The notes: generated from the sequence alone by a model not told the origin. Positions 16,166 through 30,616 are shown, counted from the first letter of the stretch. The stretch: 64,000 nucleotides of DNA from Collinsella sp. AK_207A (GCF_902501965.1 NZ_CABWID010000001.1:1-64000), one strand, 5' to 3'. A program made the numbers and translations.

Positions 16166-17316
16166 AGGAAGCGATACTTCACGGTTCCCACGCCCACGGA
16201 TACGAACCCGAGGGCGCGCGCGACGGCAGGCTGCATGTCGATGACGCGACCATGCGCATAGGGACCGCGGTCGTTCACCACGGCGATGACCGACTTGCCA
16301 CCATAGCTGATCTCAACGTACGTACCCAGCGGCACATTCAGCATGGCAACACCCATAGAGGTCTCCGTGACCTTGGCACCGCTCGCCGTGGTACCGCCCA
16401 TGAACCCGTCGCCGATGCCGTAGTAGGATGCCACACCGGAGAGCCAAGCACCGCCGGACTGCGAGGAATTGGAATTGCTGCCGGAATTGGAGGATCCCGA
16501 GTTAGAACCCGTGTTGGTGGAGGGCTGCGAGGAGCTGCCACCCGCGGACGAGCCGGTGCTCGAACTGGAGCCCGTTGACGCGGAAGTGGACGAGTTGGTG
16601 GAGCCGCTGTTACCGCTCGCCGTGTTATCGGATGAGGAACCAGACGCCTGCTGCGCCGCCTGGACCTTGGCCGCGGCGGCCTCGGCAGCCGCACGCGCGG
16701 CCTCAGCCTCGGCGGCGTCCTCAGCATTCGCCTTTTCTTGGATCTTTTGCTGGGCGGACTGCGCTTGGGCAAGGGCATTGGCCGCAGCCTGCTCCTGCGC
16801 GTCGGCCTGGTCCTTCGCCTCACTCGCCTGTTTCATCTTCTCCTGCAGCTGGTCGTGGAGTTTCTCCAGGTCCTGCAGGGCCGAGACGTTCTTGTCCTGG
16901 ATAACGCCCAGGTACTTGGCAAGGTCGATGATGTCCTCAAACGACTCGGCACCGAGCAGGGTCCCGATCACATTGGCCGGATTCTGCTGCGTCTTGTAGA
17001 GGTTGGAAACCGCCTGGCTGGCGCGCTCACGCTGGGCGGGCAGCTCCTCCTGCTCCATCCTGAGAACCTCGTCGGCAAGTTCCTGAACCTGCGCATCGAG
17101 TTCCGCAGCCTTTGCCTTGGCGGCGGTGTACGTCGAGGTGGCAGAATCAACCTGGGACGTCAGCTGGGAAAGCTGACTCTGGGTTTCCGCAGACATGGCG
17201 TAGGCGCTCGTCAGCGGGCCAAACGTAGAGCCAAGCACGAGCGCGAGGGAAAGTCCAGCGGTGCAGGCGATCCGGCCCGCCGGGTTCAGATGACCAGAGA
17301 TGCGTTTGAAGTTCAT
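16162..17316 (-). CDS. secreted coiled-coil protein with RlpA/3D-type barrel
   Basis: A 384-residue exported cell-wall protein. A signal peptide (IACTAGLSLALVLGSTFGPL, then TSAYA) is followed by a PcsB-like coiled coil (about residues 45-210, ending in an Ala/Glu-rich helix). A Ser/Gly/Asn/Thr linker comes next (about 215-285), then a C-terminal double-psi barrel (SGVASYYGIGDGFMGGTTAS, and AVVNDRGPYAHGRVIDM with the conserved Asp). The barrel is shared by RlpA and Rpf/3D-type peptidoglycan lytic proteins. The start has GAAGGA 6 nt upstream. It is probably a septal or wall-remodelling factor, with the coiled coil perhaps docking to FtsEX-type partners (inference). Confidence 0.8.
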   Translation of the reverse strand: MNFKRISGHLNPAGRIACTAGLSLALVLGSTFGPLTSAYAMSAETQSQLSQLTSQVDSATSTYTAAKAKAAELDAQVQELADEVLRMEQEELPAQRERASQAVSNLYKTQQNPANVIGTLLGAESFEDIIDLAKYLGVIQDKNVSALQDLEKLHDQLQEKMKQASEAKDQADAQEQAAANALAQAQSAQQKIQEKANAEDAAEAEAARAAAEAAAAKVQAAQQASGSSSDNTASGNSGSTNSSTSASTGSSSSTGSSAGGSSSQPSTNTGSNSGSSNSGSNSNSSQSGGAWLSGVASYYGIGDGFMGGTTASGAKVTETSMGVAMLNVPLGTYVEISYGGKSVIAVVNDRGPYAHGRVIDMQPAVARALGFVSVGVGTVKYRFL

Positions 17317-17447
17317 ACCGGTCCTTCAAGAAGTCACTTACACGACCTTCAATCTATGGTAGAAGGTTGGAACCTCAACTTCAAGTTGAACCTCAGAGTT
17401 ACACAACTTGCCGGATGTTGACTGGCTGCTGGCCGACAGCCGCTCGC

Positions 17448-18797
17448 TTAGCCCTGAACGATCCGAGCGACCTCGCCCGCGAGTGTGATGGTTCCCGCAG
17501 CTACAAGCGGAGTAGAAGCGTATGCGGACAAGGCGGCATTTACCGAGGGGAACTCGACAACCGGAACATCCTCACGTCCTTCGCGGGCAAGCTCCTCGCG
17601 AACGAGTGCAGCGAGCTCGTCCACCGACAGCGCGCGATCGGAGGCCGTGCGCGTGACGGCGATGGCGGGGAACGCCGGGAGGAGCACGCGCACGATGCCG
17701 CGAACATCTTTGTCGGCCAAGGCGGCGATGAGGAGCGCCGGCCGCGCGGACACGTCGGAATCGATCTCGTCAAGCGCGGAAACGAAGTTCTCGCAGCTCT
17801 GGGGGTTATGGCAGGCATCCACCATGAGCAGGGGCCCGGAGCGGAGCACATCGAAGCGACCAGGGGTCGGGCAAGCCATGAGCGCTGCGTTCAGCATTCC
17901 GTGATCGAGTTCCCTGTCGAGATAGGACTCGGCGAGCGTTATCGCGCAGGCAGCGTTTTGCGGCTGGTAGCTCGGCTTGCGCATCTGGCACTCGTATACG
18001 GCACGAAGCGTGGGCACGGTAAACTCGACGATATCACCCAGGTGCCGCGGAAGCCGCGTGGTCTCGTGCCGCACGATGACGGGCTGCACGCCGCATTCGA
18101 TGCAACGGGCATCCATGACGGCCTGCACGCTCGACTCATGCGTGCCCTCGCCGAGCACCACGCCGCGCCCCGGCTTGATAACGGCGGCTTTCTCCCCCGC
18201 GATGGCCGCGAGCGTGTCACCGAGGATGCGGGTATGGTCGAGCCCGATGCCCGTGATCGCCACCGCCACGGGATCGGTGGCGCTTGTGGCATCCCAGCGA
18301 CCGCCCATGCCCACCTCGAGCACGGCCACGTCCACCTCAGCTTCGGCGAAGATGACGAGTGCCGCAACGGTGAGCAGGTCGAACGGGGTGATGGCGTAGC
18401 GCTCCTCCCCCGCTGCCGCTCGCCGTACGTTCACACGACGGCCGGCCTCGCGGGCTGCGGAGACGCCATGGGCGAGGAGGGCAGCGGAGATGACCGAGCC
18501 GTCGATCTCCATGCGCTCCTCCATGCGCACGAGCTCCGGCGAGGTGTAGAGCGCGGTGCGCTTGCCCTCGGCGTTAAGAATCGCCGCCGTGAAGCGCGTC
18601 GTCGAGCTCTTGCCGTTGGTACCGGCCACCTGCAGGCAGTCGTAGCGGGCATCGGGACGCTCGAGCTCGTTCAGCATCTCCACCACGGTCTCGAGCAGCG
18701 GACCCGCCGCACTCGTGATCTTGCCGGTATCGTGCGCCGCGGCTAGCGCTTGATCGTAGGTAAGCTCGGGCACGGCGAAGGGAACGGTGTAGGACAT
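17448..18797 (-). CDS. folC: folylpolyglutamate synthase/dihydrofolate synthase
   Basis: FolC adds glutamates to folates and, in many bacteria, also makes dihydrofolate from dihydropteroate. I choose ATG 18797 (MSYTVPFAVPELTYDQAL), with GGAGTG 6 nt upstream, because the longer frame runs into the neighbouring gene. The 449-residue protein shows the P-loop VAGTNGKSST, the Mur-ligase type GMGGRWDATS and the C-terminal DACHNPQS motif. It lies 19 bases after the 5-formyltetrahydrofolate cyclo-ligase gene, making a small folate unit. Confidence 0.9.
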   Translation of the reverse strand: MSYTVPFAVPELTYDQALAAAHDTGKITSAAGPLLETVVEMLNELERPDARYDCLQVAGTNGKSSTTRFTAAILNAEGKRTALYTSPELVRMEERMEIDGSVISAALLAHGVSAAREAGRRVNVRRAAAGEERYAITPFDLLTVAALVIFAEAEVDVAVLEVGMGGRWDATSATDPVAVAITGIGLDHTRILGDTLAAIAGEKAAVIKPGRGVVLGEGTHESSVQAVMDARCIECGVQPVIVRHETTRLPRHLGDIVEFTVPTLRAVYECQMRKPSYQPQNAACAITLAESYLDRELDHGMLNAALMACPTPGRFDVLRSGPLLMVDACHNPQSCENFVSALDEIDSDVSARPALLIAALADKDVRGIVRVLLPAFPAIAVTRTASDRALSVDELAALVREELAREGREDVPVVEFPSVNAALSAYASTPLVAAGTITLAGEVARIVQG

Positions 18798-18816
18798 GGA
18801 ATACACTCCAAAAAAG

Positions 18817-19410
18817 CTATCGAACAAGCGGGGCGGCAGGGCGAATCGCCTCGTTATCGGTAACAACGAGATCAACCGGGTAATCATATTCACTGAGCGA
18901 AGGGAGCTCATCGCTCAGCAGGTCGCTCCGGCACAACCCGATGCTGACACCCGAAAACGCGGGCAGGAAGCGGTCGTAGTACCCGCCGCCATACCCCAGG
19001 CGGAATCCGCGGCGGTCGAAGGCAAGCCCCGGAACCAAGGCAACCGAATACACAGAGCCGGCCGGTTGCGCCTGCGGCGCCCCTGCTGCCGGCTCCTCCA
19101 TGCCGAAGCGGCTCCGAACCAGATGATCGAGATCCTCCACGGCATGCCAGGTCAGCGTGTAACCTGCGGCGCAACGCGGCAGGCAAACCCGCTTCCCCAT
19201 TTCCCAACACCGGGTGATGACGAACCGGGTATCCACCTCGGAACCGAATGAAAGGTACGTGAAGACGCAATCGGCGCGGACGACCTCCGGAAGCTCGAGC
19301 AACCGGCCCGCGATACGCAGGTCGGCCCGCGCCCGCTCCTCCTTGGAAAGCGCGCTCCGCCGCACCCGAAGCGAAGAGCGGAGCGCCTCCTTAGACATCA
19401 CGCTATCCAT
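18817..19410 (-). CDS. 5-formyltetrahydrofolate cyclo-ligase
   Basis: This 197-residue enzyme converts 5-formyl-THF to 5,10-methenyl-THF using ATP, rescuing stored folate. Motifs include an N-terminal R-RRSALSKEER, the folate-site strings FTYLSFGSEVDTR and GKRVCLPRC, and the signature LGYGGGYYDRFLP. Length is normal (about 190). It lies between valS and folC on the same strand with short gaps (17 and 19 bases), so all three may be co-transcribed. Confidence 0.9.
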   Translation of the reverse strand: MDSVMSKEALRSSLRVRRSALSKEERARADLRIAGRLLELPEVVRADCVFTYLSFGSEVDTRFVITRCWEMGKRVCLPRCAAGYTLTWHAVEDLDHLVRSRFGMEEPAAGAPQAQPAGSVYSVALVPGLAFDRRGFRLGYGGGYYDRFLPAFSGVSIGLCRSDLLSDELPSLSEYDYPVDLVVTDNEAIRPAAPLVR

Positions 19411-19427
19411 GTACCGGGCGAGCGAGC

Positions 19428-22133
<2,706 letters not shown>

Positions 22134-22234
22134 GATCGCGCGTCCTTCCCTCGATTTCAAACAAATATGCAGGATAGCACAGGCGGGGAACGGCGGGGGC
22201 ACCACCGCCTGTCTTCACGGGAACAGAAACGAGG

Positions 22235-22256
22235 AAGGAGTCCCGCAGGACCCCTT
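22235..22256 (-). terminator. probable terminator after clpX
   Basis: On the minus strand a 9-bp stem (AAGGGGTCC with GGACTCCTT, one G-T pair) follows the clpX stop by about 38 nt. It is trailed by CCTCGTTTCTGTT, a moderate T-rich stretch. A second stem, CAGGCGG/CCGCCTG, lies just beyond it, between 22179 and 22212, in the valS leader. Confidence 0.5.
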
Positions 22257-22294
22257 CTTCCAGAATCATATCTCCGTTGCCGAAGCGGGCGCGC

Positions 22295-23851
22295 TTACGC
22301 GGCGTCGCCGCTCATGGACTCGGGCTCATCGAGATCGGCGATGGCGCTCGAGACAGCCGCGAGCACGCGACGCGGCTGCTCCTCGCCACGCGCGGCGGCG
22401 GCGGTCACGACCACCTTGGCCACGCCCTCCTCGGAGGGCAGGTCGAACATGGTCTTCTGCAGCAGCTCCTCGCAGATGGAGCGCAGGCCGCGGGCGCCCG
22501 TCTTGCGCTCGAGCGCCTTGGAGGCCACCTCGTGCAGCGCGGCGTCATCGAACTCCAGCTCCACGCCCTCCATGGCGAACATGCGGCGGTACTGCTTGAC
22601 GATGGCGTTCCGCGGCTCGGTGAGAATGCGCACGAGGTCGTCCTCGTCGAGCGCACGGGTCTGGGTGATGACCGGGGTGCGGCCCACGAACTCGGGAATC
22701 ATGCCGAAGGCATTCAGGTCCTGCGGGAGCACCTGACGAAGCAGCTCGTTCTCGTCGGCGGAGGTGGGGCCGGCGATCTCGGAGTTGAAGCCCACGCCCT
22801 TGTTTCCCACGCGGTCGGCGATGATGTGGTCGAGGCCCACGAAGGCGCCGCCGCAGATGAACAGGATATTCGTCGTGTCGATCTGGATGAGTTCCTGCTG
22901 CGGGTGCTTGCGTCCGCCCTCGGGGGGCACGCTCGCGACGGTTCCCTCGAGGATCTTAAGGAGGGCCTGCTGAACGCCTTCACCGGAGACGTCGCGGGTG
23001 ATGGAGAGGTTCTCGGCCTTGCGGGCGATCTTGTCGATCTCGTCCACGTAGACGATGCCGATCTGCGCGCGCTGCACGTCGCCGTCGGCGGCGGCGATAA
23101 GCTTGCGGAGGATGTTCTCGACGTCCTCGCCCACGTACCCGGCCTCGGTGAGCGCCGTGGCGTCGGCGATGGCGAAGGGCACCTCGAGGATACGCGCGAG
23201 CGTCTGGGCGAGCAGCGTCTTGCCGGTACCGGTGGGGCCGAGGAGCAAGATGTTGCTCTTGGCGAGCTCAACGTCCTCCAGGGGCGCAATGGCCCCGTGC
23301 GCGTGCGTACCGAGCGACAGGGCATCCGCATGCGATGCAGCGGAACCCGTATCGCCCACGAGCACGCGGCGGTAGTGGTTGTAGACGGCCACGGACATGG
23401 CGCGCTTAGCGTCCTCCTGGCCCATCACGTAGGCGGAGAGCTCGTCGTAGATCTCGTGCGGGGTCGGCACGCGCTTGATGAGCTTGGCCGCCACCTCGGC
23501 GGTCGTGGGCTCGACCTCGGCCTCCTCGGGCACGGGCGCCGCCTGCTGCTCGCCCGCGCCGCCCTGCGCCATGAGCTGATGCACGAAATCGTCGAAGCTG
23601 CCGGGAGCATCCCCTTCCTGCGGGAACCCGTAGTGCTGGCTCATGAAGTCCTTGGCGAGCGACTCCTCGAGAATCTCGTTGCAAGCCTGCACGCACTCGT
23701 CGCAGATGAAGGTGTTGTTGGGCCCCTTCACCAGCTTGCGCACCTGGTCTTGGGACTTACCGCAGAACGAGCAGCGGATCGGACCGTTGCCGGAAGCGAA
23801 ATCGGCCCCGCGCCCGCCGCCGGAGCGGTCGGTGGTCTTGGAATCCGCCAT
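22295..23851 (-). CDS. clpX: ClpX ATPase, unusually long
   Basis: ClpX unfolds substrates and feeds them to ClpP. The 518-residue protein has the N-terminal zinc finger ([23 protein letters not shown]), then a linker of about 70 residues rich in Gln, Ala and Glu. The AAA+ module follows, with Walker [11 protein letters not shown], Walker [11 protein letters not shown] and the ClpP-binding IGF-like loop expected in the [10 protein letters not shown] region. Typical ClpX is near 420 residues. The extra length is in the linker, in an insert before the P-loop ([20 protein letters not shown]) and in a C-terminal tail. clpP is encoded 3 bases upstream, so the two are one operon. Confidence 0.95.
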   Translation of the reverse strand: MADSKTTDRSGGGRGADFASGNGPIRCSFCGKSQDQVRKLVKGPNNTFICDECVQACNEILEESLAKDFMSQHYGFPQEGDAPGSFDDFVHQLMAQGGAGEQQAAPVPEEAEVEPTTAEVAAKLIKRVPTPHEIYDELSAYVMGQEDAKRAMSVAVYNHYRRVLVGDTGSAASHADALSLGTHAHGAIAPLEDVELAKSNILLLGPTGTGKTLLAQTLARILEVPFAIADATALTEAGYVGEDVENILRKLIAAADGDVQRAQIGIVYVDEIDKIARKAENLSITRDVSGEGVQQALLKILEGTVASVPPEGGRKHPQQELIQIDTTNILFICGGAFVGLDHIIADRVGNKGVGFNSEIAGPTSADENELLRQVLPQDLNAFGMIPEFVGRTPVITQTRALDEDDLVRILTEPRNAIVKQYRRMFAMEGVELEFDDAALHEVASKALERKTGARGLRSICEELLQKTMFDLPSEEGVAKVVVTAAAARGEEQPRRVLAAVSSAIADLDEPESMSGDAA

Positions 23852-23854
23852 GCG

Positions 23855-24478
23855 CTACTCCCCGTCTTTCTTGGAGGTGACGCGGGAGGTGACGATGCGG
23901 TCGACCAGACCGTACTCGAGCGCCTCCTGGGCGCGCATGTAGTGATCACGCTCGGTGTCGCGCTCAACCTGCTCGAAGCTCTGGCCAGAGGCGTCGGCGA
24001 GGATGTGGTTCAGGCGGGTGCGGTTCTCGCGGATCTCGCGCGCGGCGATCTCGATCTCGGTCTGCTGGCCCCGGGCGCCGCCGCTCGGCTGATGAATCAT
24101 CACCATGGAGTTGGGCAGGCAGAAGCGCTTGCCCTTGGCACCGCAGGCCAGAAGCACCGCGGCCATGGAAGCGGCCATGCCCACGCAGATGGTGGAAACG
24201 GCGGGCTTGATGTAGTTCATGGTGTCCAGGATGGCCAGGCCGGAGTACACCTCGCCGCCCGGGGAGTTGATGTAGAGCGAGATGTCCTTCTCGGCATCCT
24301 GGCTCTCCAGGTGCAGGAGCTGGGCGATAACCAGGTTAGCGGTCACGGAGTTGATCTCCTCACCCAGGAACACGATACGGTCGTTCAGCAGGCGGGAGTA
24401 GATGTCGTAGCTCCGCTCGCCGCGCGGCGTCTGCTCGATGACGTACGGCACGAGCGCGTCGTTCATTCGCTGGATCAT
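23855..24478 (-). CDS. clpP: ClpP protease subunit
   Basis: ClpP is the serine protease chamber of the Clp system. I choose ATG 24478 ([17 protein letters not shown]), with GAGAGG 6 nt upstream. The 207-residue protein shows the catalytic Ser in [14 protein letters not shown], the His in [11 protein letters not shown] and the Asp in [10 protein letters not shown]. Length fits the family, with a short propeptide. It is followed 3 bases later by clpX, and tig lies upstream on the same strand, the classical tig-clpP-clpX order. Confidence 0.95.
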   Translation of the reverse strand: MIQRMNDALVPYVIEQTPRGERSYDIYSRLLNDRIVFLGEEINSVTANLVIAQLLHLESQDAEKDISLYINSPGGEVYSGLAILDTMNYIKPAVSTICVGMAASMAAVLLACGAKGKRFCLPNSMVMIHQPSGGARGQQTEIEIAAREIRENRTRLNHILADASGQSFEQVERDTERDHYMRAQEALEYGLVDRIVTSRVTSKKDGE

Positions 24479-24612
24479 GTGCGTCCTCTCTAGTCGTATC
24501 GATACACACGAACGGTGCCGCGCTGCAAAGTGCAATCGCGTGGCACCGTCCGAAACGATCCGGTTACCCGGACAACGTACCCCGTATGCGGTAGGGCTAA
24601 ACGCGGGAGAAG

Positions 24613-25920
24613 CTACTCGGCGTCGGCGCCCTTCTCCTCGGCGGCCTTGGCAAACTCGTCGACCTCGGTCACCTTGGCGTCTGCCACGAGCTGGTCGACG
24701 GCCTTGCTGCGACGAATGGAATCGCGGACGGCGGGCATACGGCCCTCGGCGATGAACTGCTTCTTGCTGGCCTCCACGTCGGCAACGCCGGCGCGCTTGA
24801 ACTCCTCGTCAATGTCCTCGTCGGTGACCTCGATCTTGAGCTCGCGGGCGAGCGCGTCGAGGGCCAGGGACTCACGGGCGACGTCGTTGGCCTGACGGTG
24901 CAGGTCGGCGATGAACGCCTCGGAGGTGAGGCCGTTGGCGGAGAGCCAGGTGTCGAGCGTCATGCCGCGGGAGGACAGGCTCTGCAGGAAGTTCTGGCCG
25001 AGGTCCTGGAAGACGGACTGCTCGTAGTCGGCGTCCATCTCGTCAAGCTGCAAGCGCTCGGCGAGCTTGGAGACGGCGCGGTTCTCCTTGAGCTGCGGCA
25101 GCTGGGAGGTCTTGTCAGCCTCAAGCTCGAGCTTCACGGCGTCGCGCATGGCGGCGATATCGTCGAAGCCGAAGTTCTCCTTCACGAACTCATCGGTGAG
25201 CTCGGGAGTCTTGCGCTCGCGGACGTTCTTGACGGTCACCTCGACGGCGGCCTCGGGGGCACCCTCGACCTCGGGGGTCCAGGAGACCTCCTTGGTCTCG
25301 CCGGTCTTCATGCCGACAAGCGCTTCGTCGAAAGCCTTGGGGAGGTTGCCGGCGCCGACGGCGACCATGCGGCCCTCGCCGGAGATGGCCTCGGCGTTCT
25401 TGACGTTCTTGATGTCGGCGGTGACGTAGTCGCCGTCCTCGACGGCGCGGTCGGCGTCCTCGAACGTGGAGTGGTAGCTCATGAGCATGTCAACCTGGGC
25501 GTCGATCTCGGCCTCGGTGACCTCCGCGGGCGGCATCTCGATCTCGACGGGCTCATAGCTGGAGAGCTCGGGGGCGGGACGCAGGGAGTACTCCACGGCG
25601 AAGGTGTAGTCCTCGTGGTCCTTGACCATGTCGATGTCCTGGAAGTTGCCGTCCTTGACGGGAACGATGTCGAGCTCGTTGAGGATCTGGGGCTCGCTGG
25701 CACCGATGAGGTCGTTGGTGGCCTGAGCGAGCACGGCCTCGGTGCCCAGCATGCTGTCGATGACCTGACGCGGGGCCTTGCCGGCGCGGAAGCCCGGGAA
25801 GCGGTACTGCTTGGCGGCAGCGCGGTAGGCCTTCTTGATGGCGGCGTCCACGTCCGCGGCCGGGATGGTGACCGTGGCGGTGAGCTTGGAATCCTTCACG
25901 TCAGAAGCAGAGATGTTCAA
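24613..25920 (-). CDS. tig: trigger factor
   Basis: Trigger factor is the ribosome-bound chaperone and peptidyl-prolyl isomerase. The 435-residue protein has the ribosome-binding N-domain with the [11 protein letters not shown] signature (residues about 43-53). An FKBP-like domain follows (about 150-235, [23 protein letters not shown]), then a helical C-terminal domain ending in an acidic tail. It is the first gene of a tig-clpP-clpX unit, with about 134 bases before clpP. Confidence 0.93.
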   Translation of the reverse strand: MNISASDVKDSKLTATVTIPAADVDAAIKKAYRAAAKQYRFPGFRAGKAPRQVIDSMLGTEAVLAQATNDLIGASEPQILNELDIVPVKDGNFQDIDMVKDHEDYTFAVEYSLRPAPELSSYEPVEIEMPPAEVTEAEIDAQVDMLMSYHSTFEDADRAVEDGDYVTADIKNVKNAEAISGEGRMVAVGAGNLPKAFDEALVGMKTGETKEVSWTPEVEGAPEAAVEVTVKNVRERKTPELTDEFVKENFGFDDIAAMRDAVKLELEADKTSQLPQLKENRAVSKLAERLQLDEMDADYEQSVFQDLGQNFLQSLSSRGMTLDTWLSANGLTSEAFIADLHRQANDVARESLALDALARELKIEVTDEDIDEEFKRAGVADVEASKKQFIAEGRMPAVRDSIRRSKAVDQLVADAKVTEVDEFAKAAEEKGADAE

Positions 25921-25994
25921 AGTTCCTCCTCATACCCTCGGCGATTTTAGGGCGCCGATAACCCCTGTTGACAACAGATCCAGAAAGATGTGAG

Positions 25995-26078
25995 TGGTGC
26001 GGGCGAAAGGACTCGAACCTTCACGGGAATCCCACCAGAACCTAAATCTGGCGCGTCTACCAATTCCGCCACGCCCGC
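25995..26078 (-). tRNA. tRNA-Leu (anticodon UAG)
   Basis: On the minus strand a complete class II tRNA can be folded. The acceptor stem is GCGGGCG/CGCCCGC, the anticodon arm CCAGA-TTTAGGT-TCTGG carries UAG, a variable arm is present, and the T arm has GGTTCGAGTCC. Discriminator A and CCA are encoded. The long variable region and UAG identify leucine. Confidence 0.93.
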
Positions 26079-26292
26079 AGCATGGTCACAGCCCTGCATA
26101 TGGTAGCAGAACAGGTGGGGAGGAAAAAGGGTGCATACCTTATCCAGATGATGGGCCCGGGGCGCCGAAGCGCCGCCGGGCCCAAGCGAATCGGTCTCAC
26201 CTGGCGCCGGCGGCGCGGGAGCACGGGTACGCCCCGCCGGGAATGCCCGAGCGCTCGGCTCCGGCGGCGGACAGGGATCGGGCCGGGGCGCG

Positions 26293-28920
26293 CTACGCGG
26301 CCAGGCGGCTCGGATCCACGTAGTCCTCCACCACGGAATCCAGCAGCGCGTCTTTATCGTACACGCGGCCGTCGAGCTTCGGGTCCTTCTGGTCGAGCAT
26401 CAGGTACTGGCCGTCGGACTGGTTGTCGCCCTGGTCCGTGTCGTCCCAGGTCACGTCCACGACCTTCCAGGTGCCGTCGACGTTCACGAGGTTCCAGGCG
26501 TGGCCGTTGTTGTTGGAGCCCGGCTGCGGCGGCACGGTACCCGTCACGTAGAGGCTCTTGACCCCCGCCTCGTCGGCGCAGGCCTTGAAGATCGCGGCGT
26601 AACCCGAGCACACCACGCGGTTGTCGTCGAGGAGCTCGTAGGCGGCGTAGCCGCGGTGCTTCCAGACGTCCATCGAGTCGAAGTCGGCCTTATCCCCTTG
26701 GCCGGAGTTCAGGTAGTAGCTGTCCCAGTCGTAGAACAGGCGGTTCGAGAGGGCGGCGTCGAGCGCCTTGACCTTATCCGCGTCGGACATGCCGTCCTGC
26801 ACGGCGTCGGCCACGATCTGCTTGATCACCTTGTAGGTTTCCTCGCGTTTCTTGTTGAGCGCTGGGATGTCGTTGTCCTCGCCCTCGGCGTTCAGGCCGT
26901 TAATGTAGAGCGCCACGGTGACCTTGTCGCCCTCGGTGCGCTCGTTCACGCTCATGCCGCCGGGCCACACCATCGTCATCGGGTTCTGGGCGCAGGCTTC
27001 CTCGACCACGTCGGTGATGTCCGGCGCACCCGCCTGGGTGGCGTACTTGGTGATGTCCAGGTACATGTTGCCGGCCATGATGTTGCTCGCCACGAACTTC
27101 ACGTAGTCGGAGCTGCCGGAGACGGGATAGGGAACGTCGGCCGGCTCAGACACGGCCTTGGTCGACTTCTGGATGGCCGCCCAGTCCACGTCGTTGTCGA
27201 AGTTCGCGCGCTGCGGCGAGCCGACAGCGGGGTTCGCCTTGGCCATGGCCGTGAGCTGCTCGTCGGCAGCCTTCTCGATCTCGTCCGCGCCGCCCGGCCA
27301 GTCCGTGCCGTCCAGCGTGAAGGTGCTGGTGATGAGCGTGTTCCGAACCTTGTAGGGAATCTCGAGACGCGTGTAGGAGCGCTTGGACCAGGTGGAGGGA
27401 TCGCTCTCGTCCGCGCCCTCGATCATGCTGCTGTCCGTGCTCGTCATCTTGGAGACGTCGATGTCGTTCACGATCGAAGCCGCGGTTCCGTCCGCCATGG
27501 TCACGTACGTGATGAGCCGGTGGGCGAGGTACGCCTTCGGATCGGCGCGGGAGTCGGGAGCCTGCTGGGCCCAATCGCTGTTCACGTTGATGGCGTCCTT
27601 TACGGGGATCTGGCTCAGCAGGTTGTTGATGCTCTTGAACTGGAAGGGCGACTGCTGGTCATCGGAACCGTCACCCACGGCCACGACGGTGATGGACGTG
27701 GCCTTGACCTTGTCCTTCGTAGGGGCGTACACCACCTCGAGGCCCTGTGCGCCCTGCTTGACCTTTTCGCGGTTGTAGTAGACGGCGTCCTCGTCATCGC
27801 CGATCACGAGGTCGTCGAACTGGTAGTTCTGGTGGTAGTTCGAGGCGCCCGCGTCGCCCCACTTGGCAGCGTCGTCGGCGGCGCGCTGCTGGGAGCTCTT
27901 GGACTCGGGGTCGTAGTCGAGCGTGTTGATCTTCGTGTCCGTGGTGGTGGCGAGGAGCGACAGCTCGACGCCCTGGGAGGGATCGGAGACCGTGGGGTCC
28001 ACCGTCTTCATGTACACCTTGTACTTCTTGGCGCCGTCAACCTTGTCCCAGGAGATGCCGAGGCCGCCGTCGTCCTGGACCGCGAACTGCAGGTTCTGTG
28101 GGGCGGCGAGCTGGTTCTCGGGCGCGTTCACGTCGTCCTTGACGGTGAAGTAGGTGACCTGGGGCTTCTCGAGCTTCTTGCCGTCCGAGCCGATGTAGCG
28201 CACCAGGTAATAGCCCCCGAAGCCGTACCAGCGGCCCCACGCGCCCTTGAGGGTGTCCTTGTGGAAGACGTCGTCGCCGTCCACGTCGTCGTAGCCCTTG
28301 GACTTGTCGCGGCACGTGACGAACGTCGGCTCCACCTGAAGCTCGTTCTTACCGTCGTCGTTCACCTGCGTGACCTGGATGGGGATCTCCTCGGTGAGGG
28401 CGCCATCGGCGAAGACGCGCGCAGAGCCGGTGGCGTCCGCGATCTGGTAGTCGCCGGTGGCCTCGTCGCCGATGTTCTCGAGGCCCAGGTCCACGCCGTC
28501 GTCCAGATCGAAGTCGAACTCGTGGTCGGGCTCGAGATCGCGCTGCGGCGTCTGCAGGTCGTACTTGTCGGGGCTCAGGTTGTCGGAGTACGCGTCGCCC
28601 ATGGAGAGCTGCGCCGCCTGCTGGTGGAAGGGCCCGAACTCGATGAAGAGCCGGACGCCCGTGAAGGCGAGCCAGACGACGAGGACGATCGCGGCGACCT
28701 TGAGCACGCGGTGGCGCTTCTTGGGCTTGGCGCCGTAATCGTTGAAGTCGGGGGCCGTCTCCGCAGACGCGCCACCGCCGGCGGCGTCATCCGAGGCGAC
28801 GGCCCCCTGCTCCTCGACCGGCTTCTCGTCGTCGGCCGCGGGCGATGCTGCGGTGCCCGCCGGTGGGACGGGTGCCCCCGGTCGAACCGGTTTGCGCCCC
28901 TTGCTCGATTTCTCGCTCAT
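26293..28920 (-). CDS. membrane-anchored transglutaminase-like protein
   Basis: I choose ATG 28920 (MSEKSSKGRKPVRPG), with AAGGGAG 5 nt upstream. The 875-residue product has a Pro/Ala-rich cytoplasmic tail of about 70 residues, one membrane helix (VLKVAAIVLVVWLAFTGVRL) and a large outside part. This part holds a region with fibronectin-like character (QNLQFAVQDDGGLGISWDKV) and a C-terminal transglutaminase-type domain. Its triad appears as Cys in VVCSGYAAIF, His in NNGHAWNLV and Asp in VVDVTWDD. Such domains act as cysteine peptidases or crosslinkers. The substrate is unknown. It is likely a surface protein, perhaps acting on the wall or on host or other bacterial proteins (inference). Confidence 0.85.
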   Translation of the reverse strand: MSEKSSKGRKPVRPGAPVPPAGTAASPAADDEKPVEEQGAVASDDAAGGGASAETAPDFNDYGAKPKKRHRVLKVAAIVLVVWLAFTGVRLFIEFGPFHQQAAQLSMGDAYSDNLSPDKYDLQTPQRDLEPDHEFDFDLDDGVDLGLENIGDEATGDYQIADATGSARVFADGALTEEIPIQVTQVNDDGKNELQVEPTFVTCRDKSKGYDDVDGDDVFHKDTLKGAWGRWYGFGGYYLVRYIGSDGKKLEKPQVTYFTVKDDVNAPENQLAAPQNLQFAVQDDGGLGISWDKVDGAKKYKVYMKTVDPTVSDPSQGVELSLLATTTDTKINTLDYDPESKSSQQRAADDAAKWGDAGASNYHQNYQFDDLVIGDDEDAVYYNREKVKQGAQGLEVVYAPTKDKVKATSITVVAVGDGSDDQQSPFQFKSINNLLSQIPVKDAINVNSDWAQQAPDSRADPKAYLAHRLITYVTMADGTAASIVNDIDVSKMTSTDSSMIEGADESDPSTWSKRSYTRLEIPYKVRNTLITSTFTLDGTDWPGGADEIEKAADEQLTAMAKANPAVGSPQRANFDNDVDWAAIQKSTKAVSEPADVPYPVSGSSDYVKFVASNIMAGNMYLDITKYATQAGAPDITDVVEEACAQNPMTMVWPGGMSVNERTEGDKVTVALYINGLNAEGEDNDIPALNKKREETYKVIKQIVADAVQDGMSDADKVKALDAALSNRLFYDWDSYYLNSGQGDKADFDSMDVWKHRGYAAYELLDDNRVVCSGYAAIFKACADEAGVKSLYVTGTVPPQPGSNNNGHAWNLVNVDGTWKVVDVTWDDTDQGDNQSDGQYLMLDQKDPKLDGRVYDKDALLDSVVEDYVDPSRLAA

Positions 28921-29132
28921 GCCTTCTCCCTTTTCCCGGGTGGCCGCGCGCCGGCCCCACGAACGCGCGGGGACCGGGGAAGCCGTCCGATGACTCGTCC
29001 AACACAAGATGTGAACGTTCCCAAAACGATTCGGATAAGTATAGGGCCGATGGTACGTTCGACACATGACCACCGGTTACCGATTACCTGTTCTTAACGG
29101 TTGACGCCAGTCGCCCGCGGGCCATGAGAGGT

Positions 29133-29163
29133 GAATAAAAGAAGGGCGACCCGAGGGCCGCCC
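29133..29163 (-). terminator. intrinsic terminator of gdhA
   Basis: On the minus strand a 9-bp stem (GGGCGGCCC with GGGTCGCCC, one mismatch) with a TC loop is followed at once by TTCTTTTATT. It lies about 50 nt after the gdhA stop. The remaining 28921-29132 holds the leader of the transglutaminase gene and no further ORF. Confidence 0.8.
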
Positions 29164-29215
29164 ATCCCGAATCCCCGCCGCGCGGGCGGCAGGGGCATGC
29201 TGCAAAGCGTGTGAG

Positions 29216-30616
<1,401 letters not shown>

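Noticed and set aside
22134-22294. Possible T-box before valS
   Set aside because: No GGGTGG-type sequence or antiterminator pair; only simple hairpins.
26500-29097. 865-codon plus-strand ORF opposite the transglutaminase gene
   Set aside because: Val/Leu/Gly-rich antisense frame with no domain; produced by codon bias of the real gene.
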